A stretch of 48,916 nucleotides of DNA from Nocardiopsis sp. MG754419. Its GTDB lineage: Bacteria; Actinomycetota; Actinomycetes; Streptosporangiales; Streptosporangiaceae. Location of the stretch: NCBI RefSeq assembly GCF_018207095.1, contig NZ_QOCZ01000027.1, positions 1 to 48,916 on the forward strand, read 5' to 3'. This document shows, in pieces, positions 8,175 to 15,616 of the stretch. A program made the translations under genes and the position numbers. The notes beneath the pieces are model-generated. The model was not told the DNA's origin and ran no database searches. It was given only the letters and a program-made list of their open reading frames with translations. Within the stretch, counting starts at the first letter, position 1, and the number at the start of each line of letters is the position of its first letter.

Positions 8175-8792
8175 ATGCGCACCACACCACCCGCCGTCGG
8201 TCTGGCCCTGACCGCCGTCCTCATCGCCGGGTGCGCCCAGGGAACACCTTCCACCAACGACGGTTCCGCGGCCACCGACGGCGCCGCCGCCCAGCCGACG
8301 GCGGAACCGAGTGTGACGGCGTCGATCTTCCTTCCGCCGGGCGAGAGCACCGGTGCCGTCACCTACGACGAGATCGCCGTGCCCGAGGGCGCCACCGCCG
8401 ACGTCCAGGTGCGCGTCCAGGACGGTTCCACCTTCGTGCAGTTCACCGGGACCGGGCTGGAGGCCGACCGGGACTTCGGTGCCCACGTGCACACCGAGCC
8501 CTGCGGAGAGGACCCCGCGGACTCCGGCCCGCACTACCAGAACGAGGTCGACCCGGAGGCGACGGAGGACGAACCCTCCACCGACCCCGCGTTCGCCAAC
8601 CCGGAGAACGAGGTGTGGCTCGACATGACCACCGACACCGGCGGCAACGCCCTGGTCACCTCCACGGTGGACTGGGAGTTCCGTGAGGGGGAGGCGAACT
8701 CCCTGGTGCTGCACGACGAGCACACCTCCACCCACGAGGGCCACGCCGGCACGGCGGGCGACCGCCTGGCCTGCGTGACCGTGGAGTTCTGA
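8175..8792 (+). CDS. Copper superoxide dismutase-like lipoprotein (SodC family)
   Basis: 205 residues; lipobox IAGC places the lipidated Cys at 20. The SodC fold is marked by HVHTEPCG (His104, His106, Cys110), GPHYQN (His120), His180 in LVLHDEH and AGDRLACV (Arg197, Cys200). These match the copper ligands, the catalytic Arg and the disulfide pair of Cu/Zn SODs. Between 121 and 179 there is no histidine, so the two extra zinc-loop His ligands are missing, suggesting a copper-only enzyme as reported for mycobacterial SodC. It should remove superoxide at the cell surface. The ATG at 8175 follows a GGGAG ribosome binding site at the right distance, which excludes the longer in-frame ORF. Confidence 0.85.
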   Translation: MRTTPPAVGLALTAVLIAGCAQGTPSTNDGSAATDGAAAQPTAEPSVTASIFLPPGESTGAVTYDEIAVPEGATADVQVRVQDGSTFVQFTGTGLEADRDFGAHVHTEPCGEDPADSGPHYQNEVDPEATEDEPSTDPAFANPENEVWLDMTTDTGGNALVTSTVDWEFREGEANSLVLHDEHTSTHEGHAGTAGDRLACVTVEF

Positions 8793-8805
8793 GCCCGTAC
8801 CCGGA

Positions 8806-9501
8806 TCAGTCCGGGATGAGCCGGCGCAGGACGAGCTTCTCGCCCAGCGCCCAGGCGGTGGAGGCGCACAGGTACAGGCCCGCCGCCAGCGGTACGAAGA
8901 GGGCGACGACGACGGTGACGAACTGCATGTAGGACAGGGCGGCGATCATGGGCGGCCCCGACGGGGCCGCCCGCATCGTCGGCAGCACCACGTACCGCCG
9001 GTTGGCCCAGGCCACCACCGCCAGCACGACGAGCATCACGACGAAGACCGGGGCGAACGTGCCGCCGACCACCGTGTCGCCCAACGCGACCCCGGCGAAG
9101 GGGCGCTCCAACAGCGCCTCGGTACCGGGGGCGACCCCGATGAACACCCCGTACAGGGCGATCACCAGGGGGATCTGGGCGAGCCCGGGCAGACATCCGG
9201 CCAGGGGGCTGGTCCCCGCCTCGGCGTAGACCTTGCGCTGCTCGGCGACCATGCGTTCGGGGTTCTTGCGGTGGCGCTCGGTGATCGCCGCCAGGCGCGG
9301 GGCCAGGCGGGCGCGCTGTTTCTCCGCGCGCGTCTGCGCCACCCCCAGGGGCAGGAGCAGCACACGCACGGCCATGGTCAGCACGATCACCGCCAGGCCG
9401 GCGGCGAGGGCCCCGGTGAACGGGGTGAGCAGATCGGTCAGTACGGCGAGGATCGTCGCGAGCACATCGATGACGGCCGCGATCGGCCCGAAGGTGTACA
9501 A
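8806..9501 (-). CDS. YidC/Oxa1-family membrane insertase, short paralogue type
   Basis: 231 residues from a TTG at 9501 (opening MYTFGPIAAVIDVL) preceded by GAAGGG. The longer frame to 9687 would overlap the upstream gene and adds a low-complexity Arg/Ser/Pro leader, so I reject it. The Oxa1 core shows a first helix, a cytoplasmic basic hairpin (RAEKQRARLAPRLAAITERH), the motif SPLAGCLPGLAQIPLVIALY characteristic of YidC TM helices, and three further helices. It is shorter than the housekeeping YidC beside rpmH and lies away from that locus, so it is probably a second paralogue. YidC proteins insert and fold membrane proteins. It follows a DUF6412-like gene on the same strand. Confidence 0.85.
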   Translation of the reverse strand: MYTFGPIAAVIDVLATILAVLTDLLTPFTGALAAGLAVIVLTMAVRVLLLPLGVAQTRAEKQRARLAPRLAAITERHRKNPERMVAEQRKVYAEAGTSPLAGCLPGLAQIPLVIALYGVFIGVAPGTEALLERPFAGVALGDTVVGGTFAPVFVVMLVVLAVVAWANRRYVVLPTMRAAPSGPPMIAALSYMQFVTVVVALFVPLAAGLYLCASTAWALGEKLVLRRLIPD

Positions 9502-9617
9502 GGTGAAGGCCCTTCGTCCAGGTGGAGAGTACGGACGTGGGCCGCTCGCCGGAGACCGCGGTGCGCGCGCACGGAACGTGCGGGTCGCATCGGACGTGCG
9601 AGACGTGCGGGCGGGAT

Positions 9618-9917
9618 CTAACGAGCGGCCGGAAGGGCCTGTCCGGGCGCTCGGGGACGGGGGCGACCCGCGGCGTCGGGGTCGCACAGGGTGAGGACGG
9701 GCAGTCGCGCGGAGCGACGGCGCATCGCGTGTCCGGCCGGGGTGGCGCTGTCACCGACGGGCCACAGGGCCGTGCCCCGCAGGACCATCCAGGTGAGGGC
9801 GGCGCCGAGGGCCAGGGCCACCAGCAGCAACGCGGGTCCGTGGGCCCCGGGGGTGAGGAACTCGGTGGGCGGGGCGCCGAGAACGAGGAACTCGAGCAGG
9901 GGCAGCAGGAAGTGCAC
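9618..9917 (-). CDS. Small membrane protein, DUF6412-like
   Basis: 99 residues with two hydrophobic segments (about 2-22 and 28-47) and a basic C-terminal tail containing MRRRSARLPVLTLCDPDAAG. The layout and its position just upstream of a short YidC paralogue match the small DUF6412 proteins that accompany such insertases in actinomycetes; I rely on recall for that family name. The ATG at 9917 is preceded by GAAAGGAGGGG, a very strong ribosome binding site. The 116-bp gap to yidC holds repeated ACGTGCG-like words but no terminator. Confidence 0.65.
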   Translation of the reverse strand: MHFLLPLLEFLVLGAPPTEFLTPGAHGPALLLVALALGAALTWMVLRGTALWPVGDSATPAGHAMRRRSARLPVLTLCDPDAAGRPRPRAPGQALPAAR

Positions 9918-10078
9918 CCGGCCCCTCCTTTCGTTCTCCGTCGGCCCTCTCCGACCGTGGCACCGATCCTACCCAGCCACCACCAGACGGACAAAAGCCC
10001 TGTTCACCGTAGGGAGAAATTCCGCCGACACTCCGTCGACCCTCCCCTGCGTCGACGCGATCTTGTAGCTAAATGACA

Positions 10079-10095
10079 CAGAGTAACCGACTCTG
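10079..10095. promoter_or_regulatory. Inverted repeat CAGAGT-N5-ACTCTG
   Basis: Perfect 6-bp arms separated by 5 bp in the intergenic region between the minus-strand DUF6412-like gene and the plus-strand gene at 10144. Position and symmetry fit a repressor site; the cognate regulator is unknown. Confidence 0.3.
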
Positions 10096-10104
10096 CCGTG
10101 CGTT

Positions 10105-10126
10105 CCCGGGCTCCCGCGAGCCCGGG
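10105..10126 (+). other. 5'-leader hairpin upstream of a ribosome binding site
   Basis: CCCGGGCTC-CCGC-GAGCCCGGG forms a perfect 9-bp stem with a 4-nt loop ending 17 nt before the GTG at 10144 and just before its AGAGGGG ribosome binding site. It could modulate translation or terminate transcription upstream. Confidence 0.4.
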
Positions 10127-10143
10127 GCGAAGAGGGGAATCCT

Positions 10144-10452
10144 GTGCCGATCCGCCCTGCGAACCTTGCCACCATGTCCGCGACCATCGCCGGAGCCATC
10201 TCGGGGATGGCGAGCAGGGAGGAGACCGCGCCCGTCCTCATCACCTTCGAGTCGGGCCATGAGCAGACCGTGGAGAACGGCGGCTGCCGCGTGTTGGAGA
10301 CCGGCCAGGGCGGGGTGGTGGAGATCGAGGGAGAGTCGCGCTTCGCTCTGTTCGGCGGCACCAGCTGCCAGGGAAGCCGCACCCTGGCCTCGGGTCACGG
10401 CTCCGTGCGTTTCGGCACGCCGGTCCTGGCCGGCGCCATCGTCATCGGCTGA
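10144..10452 (+). CDS. Small protein of unknown function
   Basis: 102 residues from a GTG at 10144 with an AGAGGGG ribosome binding site; an internal ATG at 10174 would give 92. The C-terminal 60 residues are beta-rich with two cysteines (GGCRVLETG and TSCQGSRTLA) followed by SGHGSVRFG, loosely reminiscent of single beta/gamma-crystallin or I36-inhibitor modules. No signal peptide is evident. It ends 11 bp inside the 3' end of the convergent sugar-kinase gene. Function unknown. Confidence 0.55.
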   Translation: MPIRPANLATMSATIAGAISGMASREETAPVLITFESGHEQTVENGGCRVLETGQGGVVEIEGESRFALFGGTSCQGSRTLASGHGSVRFGTPVLAGAIVIG

Positions 10453-11392
10453 ACGTTCCTCCGCCGGGACGTCCGACGGCGGCACGGATCTCGGCGACCC
10501 GAGCCGGAAGGGCCTCCAGGGTGTCGCCCTGAGAGCCCAGCACGGCCCCGGCCACGGCGTGGCCCAGGTCCAGTCGGCGCTCGACGGGCCACCCATCCAG
10601 CCGACCCGACAGGTACCCGGCCGCGAAGGCGTCACCGGCCCCGACCGCCTCCACGACCTCCACCGGCGGGGCGGGGACGAACACCGTGTCCTCCCCCTCG
10701 AAACAGGTCGCACCGTGCTCGGCGTCCTTGACCACCAGGGTCGGCACCTCCGGCAGCACCGCGCGCACGTCGGCCGCCTCGGGGGTGCCCCACAGGCGCT
10801 CGGCCTCGTCGCGGCCGACGAACACCACGTCGGCGCGCCGGGCCAGGTCCAGCAGGACCGGCGCGGCCTCCTGGGCCGACCACAGCGCGGGTCGGTGGTT
10901 CACGTCGAAGGAGCGCAGCTCGTCGCGACCGGCACGTCGGTCCAGCAGGTGCTCCACCAGGGTCGCGGCGCGTGAGGACAGCGCGGGGGTGATGCCGGAG
11001 ACGTGGACCAGCCGCGCACCCCGGGACCAGACCCTCTCGGCGTCGGCGACCGACATCTCCGAGGCCGCCGAGCCGCTCCGGTAGTACAGGACCCCCGCAC
11101 CGCCCGGCGCGGTGTCCTTCACGTACAGGCCCGTGGGCAGACGCGGGTCCACCTCGACCCCGCGCACGTCGACACCGTGCCGGGCCACCGCCCCGGTGAC
11201 GATCCGCCCGAAGGGGTCGTCGCCCACCCGGCTCACCCAGGCGGCGGAGTGGCCCAGCACGGCCAGGGCGACCGCCGCGTTGGACTCGGCGCCGCCCGCG
11301 CCGACGCGCAGCCGGGAGCCCTCGGTGAGCGCCTCGGGCGAAGTGAGCACGGCCATGGTCTCGCCGACACAGACGGCGTCGATCGGGCTCAT
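10442..11392 (-). CDS. PfkB-family carbohydrate kinase (2-keto-3-deoxygluconate kinase-like)
   Basis: 316 residues, normal for ribokinase/PfkB enzymes. It begins DAVCVGETMAVLTS, has the N-terminal substrate loop GGAESNAAVALAVLG (about 33-47) and the C-terminal PfkB signature VEAVGAGDAFAAGYLSGRL (about 256-274), where the DTxGAGD anion hole and catalytic Asp reside, the DTxG Thr being replaced. The opening and RVGDDPFGRI resemble KdgK-type kinases, which phosphorylate 2-keto-3-deoxygluconate; substrate is inference. Its ATG overlaps the stop of the D-aminoacylase gene (ATGA), so the two are translationally coupled. In such clusters the kinase may act on a keto product of D-amino-acid or amino-sugar breakdown. 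Confidence 0.85.
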   Translation of the reverse strand: MSPIDAVCVGETMAVLTSPEALTEGSRLRVGAGGAESNAAVALAVLGHSAAWVSRVGDDPFGRIVTGAVARHGVDVRGVEVDPRLPTGLYVKDTAPGGAGVLYYRSGSAASEMSVADAERVWSRGARLVHVSGITPALSSRAATLVEHLLDRRAGRDELRSFDVNHRPALWSAQEAAPVLLDLARRADVVFVGRDEAERLWGTPEAADVRAVLPEVPTLVVKDAEHGATCFEGEDTVFVPAPPVEVVEAVGAGDAFAAGYLSGRLDGWPVERRLDLGHAVAGAVLGSQGDTLEALPARVAEIRAAVGRPGGGTFSR

Positions 11393-12987
11393 CGGCGGTT
11401 CCTGCGCACCGAGCGGCCGGGCAGTCGGTCGGTGCGTGCTCCGTCCCGGAGGGTGAACTCGCCGCCGATGAGCACGTGTGCGATACCGACGGGTGTGCGT
11501 CGGGGGTTCTCGTAGGTGGCGCGGGCGGCGACGGTCTCGGCGTCGAAGACGACGAGGTCGGCGTGGGCCCCGACCTGGATGACACCGCGGTCGGACAGGC
11601 CCAGGCGTTGGGCGGGGCGGGAGGACAGGTGCCGCACGCACTCCTCCAGGCTGAGCAGCCCGAGCTCGCGCACGTAATGGCCGAGGTAGTGGGGGAAGGT
11701 GCCCCAGCCTCGGGGGTGGGGTCGGTCGCCGACGAGGATCCCGTCGCTCCCGGCGGTGTGGGCGCTGTGCCGCATGATGGTGCGGATGTTCTCCTCGTTG
11801 CCGACCCGGAGGAGACAGCCGCTGCGCAGTTCGTCGGCGACCAGCAGGTCGGCGTACACGCGGCCGGGTTCCTCCCCGCTCACCGCGGCCAGGTCGGCGA
11901 TGGAGCGACCGACCGCCCAGGACAGCGCCGGGTCGGCCGTGCCGGTGACGACGAGGGTGGACCAGTCCATGGGCACGCCGTGGTTGCCGTCGGTGCCCTC
12001 GTTCTCCACTTCCCACAGGATGCGGGCGCGGGTCTCGGGGTCGCGCAGGCGGGCGAGGGTGGCGGTGGTGCCGCCCTCCTGGGCCCACCCGGGCAACGGG
12101 GCGGCCAGGTAGGTGGCGCTGGCCCGGTAGGGGTAGCTGTCGAGGGTGACGTCGAGGCCGTAGCGGACGGTGGCCTCGTCGATGGCGTCGAGGACCTCGG
12201 GGGCGCGGCCGCGGTTGCGGGGGAAGTTGACGTGGCAGTGGGCGAGGTGGAGGGGAACGTGCGCGCGGCGGGCCACGTCCAGACACTCCTGGTAGGACTC
12301 CACCACCCGGGAGCCGTAGTTGCGGTGGTGGGGACAGTAGAAGCCGCCGGCGGCGCGGACGGGGCCGAGGAGTGCGACGATCTCGTCGTCGCTCGCGTAC
12401 ATGCCGGGGGTGTAGGTCAGGCCGGTGGAGAGCCCCTGGGCGCCCTCCTCCATGCCACGGGCGACCATGGCGCGCATCCGGTCGAGTTCGGCGTCGGTGG
12501 GGGGACGGTCCTCGTTGCCGAGCACCGCCATGCGCACGTTGCCGTGGGGGACGAGGTAGGCGGCGTTGGTGGGGGATCCCCGGTCGAGGAGGTCCAGGTA
12601 CGCGCCGACGCTCCGCCAGGAGTGGTCCAGGTCGGGGGTGCCGTTCCAGGCGGCGATCTGTTCCCGGATCGGTTCGACGGTGGCGTCGGTGACGGGTGCG
12701 TAGCCGAGCCCGTCCTGTCCCAGGACCTCCAGGGTGACCCCCTGGCAGACCTTGGCCTCGTGTGCGGGGTCGGTGAGGAGGGCGAGGTCGGAGTGGGCGT
12801 GCATGTCGACGAATCCGGGGGCGACCACGAGGCCGGTCACGTCGATGGTGCGACCGGTGGATCGGGCGTTTCCGGGCGGGACGATGTGACTGATGCGGCC
12901 GTCGCGGAGGACGAGGTCGGCCAGGCGGGAGGGGCCGCCGGTGCCGTCGACGACCCGTCCTCCACTGAGTACGGTCTCGGGCTGCAC
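11389..12987 (-). CDS. N-acyl-D-amino-acid deacylase (D-aminoacylase) family amidohydrolase
   Basis: 532 residues from a GTG at 12987 (VQPETVLSGGRVVDG) with an upstream GGAGGA; the longer frame to 13071 lacks one. Motifs follow the D-aminoacylase family: metal-binding MHAHSD, EVLGQDGLGYAP where the classical enzyme has a metal-bridging Cys, YCPHHRNYG, HLAHCH, HTAGSDGILVGDRPHPRGWG with the catalytic Asp, and a C-terminal beta-sandwich ending GAHADLVVFD. It hydrolyses N-acyl-D-amino acids to the free D-amino acid. It is coupled to the PfkB kinase by a 4-bp overlap and diverges from ridA, a grouping typical of D-amino-acid or imine-generating catabolism. The Cys substitution suggests altered metal coordination or specificity. 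Confidence 0.87.
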   Translation of the reverse strand: MQPETVLSGGRVVDGTGGPSRLADLVLRDGRISHIVPPGNARSTGRTIDVTGLVVAPGFVDMHAHSDLALLTDPAHEAKVCQGVTLEVLGQDGLGYAPVTDATVEPIREQIAAWNGTPDLDHSWRSVGAYLDLLDRGSPTNAAYLVPHGNVRMAVLGNEDRPPTDAELDRMRAMVARGMEEGAQGLSTGLTYTPGMYASDDEIVALLGPVRAAGGFYCPHHRNYGSRVVESYQECLDVARRAHVPLHLAHCHVNFPRNRGRAPEVLDAIDEATVRYGLDVTLDSYPYRASATYLAAPLPGWAQEGGTTATLARLRDPETRARILWEVENEGTDGNHGVPMDWSTLVVTGTADPALSWAVGRSIADLAAVSGEEPGRVYADLLVADELRSGCLLRVGNEENIRTIMRHSAHTAGSDGILVGDRPHPRGWGTFPHYLGHYVRELGLLSLEECVRHLSSRPAQRLGLSDRGVIQVGAHADLVVFDAETVAARATYENPRRTPVGIAHVLIGGEFTLRDGARTDRLPGRSVRRNRR

Positions 12988-13171
12988 TGTTCCTCCGTTC
13001 GGGTCACCGGCGCCCGGCGCGGTGGCGCACGGGTGGCGGTGGGGGCCAAGAGACGCTTCCGGTCGAATCATCGGTCACTTCGTCGCCGCAGGACGCGTAA
13101 CCTGCGCGTGCACCACGTACGAGCGCGGACGCGCGCTCGTCGCGCACACGATCTCCGACCGAAGGAGCCCC

Positions 13172-13552
13172 ATGTCGAAGCAGGCGGTCCAGACCGACCA
13201 GGCCCCCGCACCCGCCGGCGCCTACAGCCAGGGAGTCGTGACCGGCGGGTTCTTGTACACGGCCGGATTCGGCCCCCAGGAGCCGCAGACCGGACAGGTC
13301 GCGCCGACGGTCGGCGAGCAGACCCGGCAGGTTCTGGCCAACGTCTCCGCCGTCCTGGCCGTGCACGGGCTGACCTTGGACGACGTTGTCAAGGCCACCG
13401 TCCACCTGGAGAACCTCAAGGCCGACTTCCCCGAGTTCAACGCCGTCTACGAAGAGCACTTCACCGCTCCCTACCCGGTGCGGACGACCGTGGGTTCCGA
13501 CCTCGCCAACATCCTCGTCGAGATCGACGTGGTCGCCAAGCTTCACGACTGA
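13172..13552 (+). CDS. RidA-family reactive enamine/imine deaminase
   Basis: 126 residues, the usual RidA length. It has APAPAGAYSQG (about 12-22), the central GEQTRQVLANV helix, TLDDVVKATVHL, FNAVYEEHF and the signature PYPVRTTV with the carboxylate-binding Arg, ending LVEIDVVA. RidA proteins hydrolyse reactive 2-aminoacrylate and other imines released by PLP enzymes or amino-acid oxidases. The ATG at 13172 follows GAAGGAG. Divergence from the D-aminoacylase/kinase pair across 184 bp suggests it detoxifies imines produced when D-amino acids are degraded. Followed by a perfect hairpin. Confidence 0.92.
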   Translation: MSKQAVQTDQAPAPAGAYSQGVVTGGFLYTAGFGPQEPQTGQVAPTVGEQTRQVLANVSAVLAVHGLTLDDVVKATVHLENLKADFPEFNAVYEEHFTAPYPVRTTVGSDLANILVEIDVVAKLHD

Positions 13553-13557
13553 AGGAT

Positions 13558-13591
13558 CCGGCCGCCCCGGAAGGAGCCCCGGGGCGGCCGG
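13558..13591. terminator. Bidirectional intrinsic terminator
   Basis: A perfect 13-bp G+C stem (13558-13570 with 13579-13591) and 8-nt loop lie between the convergent ridA and methyltransferase genes, starting 5 bp after the ridA stop. Confidence 0.75.
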
Positions 13592-13608
13592 TCCCGTCAC
13601 TGCGATAC

Positions 13609-14259
13609 CTACCCCGATCGGCGGGCCCGGACCACCAGGTCGTGCACGGTGTGGGTGGTGCCGTCCAGCGTCTGCTCGCCGGCGCGGGCCTCGTCGACGA
13701 GGACCTCCCACTCCCCCTCGGTGAGCGCCGCGGTCACCGCGTCGCCCTCGTAGAAGAGTTCCGGCATCGGCGGTCGGGGGACCCCGGTCTCCAGGTCGCG
13801 GGGATGGTGCGCGACCACCAGCAGCTCTCCGCCGGGCGCCACCGCCCCGGCCAGCGCCGCGAACAGACGGGCCCGGGGGTTGGGGTACAGGTGCATGAAC
13901 TGCACCGTGACCAGGTCGAACGCGGGTGCGGGCGGCGCCCATGCGGTCACGTCCGCCCGTGTCCACGTGATGCGTTCGGCGACCTCGGAGCCCCGGTCCC
14001 GGGCGTGGGCCGCGGCACGGTCCAGCGCGACGGACGAGATGTCGACCGCGGTCACCGCCCATCCCCGCTCCGCCAGCCACAGGGCGTCGGCGCCCTCACC
14101 ACTGCCCACGTCGAGGGCGCGACCGGGCGCGAGCCCGGCGACCTCCGCCACCAGGTGCCGGTTGGGTGCACCGCTCCAGATCCGGCCCTTGGTCCGGTAA
14201 CGCTCGTTCCAGAAGTCCTCGCCCATGTCCTCGGGCGAGGTTCCATCGTCGTGGGTCAT
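13609..14259 (-). CDS. Class I SAM-dependent methyltransferase
   Basis: 216 residues from ATG 14259, preceded by GGAGG about 10 bp upstream; the frame is open to 14376 but the extra N-terminus is Gly/Ser-rich and unconvincing. It opens FWNERYRTKGRIWSGAPN, then motif I ALDVGSGEGADALWLAERGW (about 47-66), motif II VDISSVALDRAA, DVTAW and a motif with PGGELLVVAHHPRD. The WNERY opening is typical of TehB-like and thiopurine-type small-molecule methyltransferases, so tellurite, thiol or similar substrates are possible, but specificity cannot be told. Convergent with ridA, divergent from a small membrane protein. Confidence 0.85.
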   Translation of the reverse strand: MTHDDGTSPEDMGEDFWNERYRTKGRIWSGAPNRHLVAEVAGLAPGRALDVGSGEGADALWLAERGWAVTAVDISSVALDRAAAHARDRGSEVAERITWTRADVTAWAPPAPAFDLVTVQFMHLYPNPRARLFAALAGAVAPGGELLVVAHHPRDLETGVPRPPMPELFYEGDAVTAALTEGEWEVLVDEARAGEQTLDGTTHTVHDLVVRARRSG

Positions 14260-14461
14260 CGATCGACCACCTCCGCCACCACTCTCGTCAGGTGCGGGCC
14301 CCGAGGCCACTTCCCTTGCCGGTACGGCAAAGACCGACCACGGCGGAGAAGCCGAGGAAAAAACCGGGGACCTCACGAGAAAGGATGAACCTTCGGCGGT
14401 GGAACCGTGTCAGAACAAGCGTCCGAAATCCCTTTCATAAAAACGATGAACAGGTAGCACC

Positions 14462-14785
14462 ATGATCATCTGGCGCGGCTGGGGAATTCTCGTCCCCCTC
14501 ATCGCGGCGGTCATCGCCGTCCCTTGTGCCGCCCTCACCGCCGAAGTGACCGGGCAACAGCATCTCGGCGGCCTCGGCGCCGGCGTCGGGCTCCTGCTCG
14601 CCTCGGTGGCCGTGTTCCTCGCGGGGAACAGGCTCAACACGCCCCGGCGGGGTTTCCACCCCGCGACCGGTCGGCCGGTGGAATACCGCAACACGCACAC
14701 GTTCTTCTTCGTGCCGATGCAGTACTGGGCGTTCGTGCTTCCCCTGGCCGCCTTCGGGGCCGCCGCCACCGCGTTCCCCCTGTAG
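14462..14785 (+). CDS. Small membrane protein, unknown
   Basis: 107 residues with transmembrane segments near 7-26, 38-53 and 86-105, and a basic loop (NRLNTPRRGFHPATGRPVEY) between the last two. The opening MIIWRGWGILVPLI recurs in small actinobacterial membrane proteins. The final hydrophobic helix follows the aromatic segment HTFFFVPMQYWAF. The ATG is preceded by AGGTAG and a lower-G+C stretch that probably holds the promoter shared divergently with the methyltransferase. Function unknown. Confidence 0.7.
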   Translation: MIIWRGWGILVPLIAAVIAVPCAALTAEVTGQQHLGGLGAGVGLLLASVAVFLAGNRLNTPRRGFHPATGRPVEYRNTHTFFFVPMQYWAFVLPLAAFGAAATAFPL

Positions 14786-14806
14786 GGCGGCGCGGGCCCC
14801 GCGACC

Positions 14807-15421
14807 CTAGGGATCGTCCGGATCCGGGGCCCCGAAGTCCTCCAGGCACAGCTCCAACAGGGCCAGGACACGTTCGGTGAGCTGCGCGCGATCGCTCGTG
14901 CGCAGGGCGTCTCCCCCCTCGACCCGGCGGACCCGACTCAGACCCAGCAGCACCGCGGCGACCAGGGAGGCGTGCAGTCGGGCGTTCTCCCGCCCCAGGT
15001 ACACGGTGAGCGGGTCGAGGAGCGCGCTCTTGAGTCGCCCCTGATAGACCGACTGCAGGTCGGGATCGCCGGCGGAGTGATCCAGCGCCCGTTGGAGCGC
15101 GCTCCCCTCCCCGTACAGCCGACTGACGGCGTGCTCGGCCAGCCGCCGGGTCAGCTCCTCGGGCGGCCCGTCGGTGATGAGTCGCGGGAAGACGCCGTCC
15201 TCGCGCAGGATCTCCGTGAGCAGTCCGGCCTTGGAACCGAAGTACCGGTTGATGAGCGCGACGTTCACCCCGGCGTGCGAGGCGATCATCCGGGAGGAGA
15301 CCGACCCGAACCCCTCGTTGGTGAACAGCTCCTTGGCGCTCGTGAGGATGCGCTCCCTGGTCACCTCGCGACCGCGTGTGGGTGCGGTGGCACCGCCTCC
15401 GGTCTCGTCCGGACGCTCCAT
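14807..15421 (-). CDS. TetR-family transcriptional regulator
   Basis: 204 residues from ATG 15421 (MERPDETGGG) after GAGGGG; the frame extends further upstream without support. The N-terminal helix-turn-helix is clear: TRERILTSAKELFTNEGFGS (about 20-39), then VSSRMIASHAGVNVALINRYFGSKAGLL. The C-terminal ligand domain is typical of TetR repressors. It diverges from the MFS efflux gene across 195 bp containing a promoter overlapped by a palindrome, so it most likely represses that gene and possibly itself, released by the transported drug or metabolite. Confidence 0.9.
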   Translation of the reverse strand: MERPDETGGGATAPTRGREVTRERILTSAKELFTNEGFGSVSSRMIASHAGVNVALINRYFGSKAGLLTEILREDGVFPRLITDGPPEELTRRLAEHAVSRLYGEGSALQRALDHSAGDPDLQSVYQGRLKSALLDPLTVYLGRENARLHASLVAAVLLGLSRVRRVEGGDALRTSDRAQLTERVLALLELCLEDFGAPDPDDP

Positions 15422-15520
15422 CTGCACACCCCTCGGCGGCCCGTCGATCTGACTTTCAGGAGACCAGGGTCCCACCTCGGTGGGCCGGACGCATACCGGA
15501 AGGACCCGACAGATATCGAT

Positions 15521-15549
15521 TTGACAGGTCAACAGCGTTTACCTATACC
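15521..15549 (+). promoter_or_regulatory. Promoter with overlapping TetR-type operator
   Basis: A near-consensus -35 TTGACA (15521-15526) and -10 TATACC (15544-15549) are separated by exactly 17 bp, directed toward the MFS gene. The -35 is embedded in the inverted repeat TTGAC-AG-GTCAA (15521-15532), so repressor binding would block RNA polymerase. The predicted transcript starts near 15556, about 60 nt before the MFS start codon. Confidence 0.65.
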
Positions 15550-15616
15550 TGATTCTGGATGCCCGCCCCCGGCTGTCGTGCCGCGGGGCTTTCGTGCGTC
15601 CGGAATCGGGGGACCC

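Noticed and set aside
7737-8792. 351-aa ORF extending the SOD-like protein upstream
   Set aside because: The internal ATG at 8175 has a ribosome binding site and starts a perfect lipoprotein signal; the upstream part shows no conserved features, apart from a short protein-like stretch near 8000 that I could not support.
11476-14388. 970-aa plus-strand ORF opposite the D-aminoacylase gene
   Set aside because: Gly/Val/Asp-rich antisense shadow typical of high-GC DNA; it crosses ridA and a terminator.
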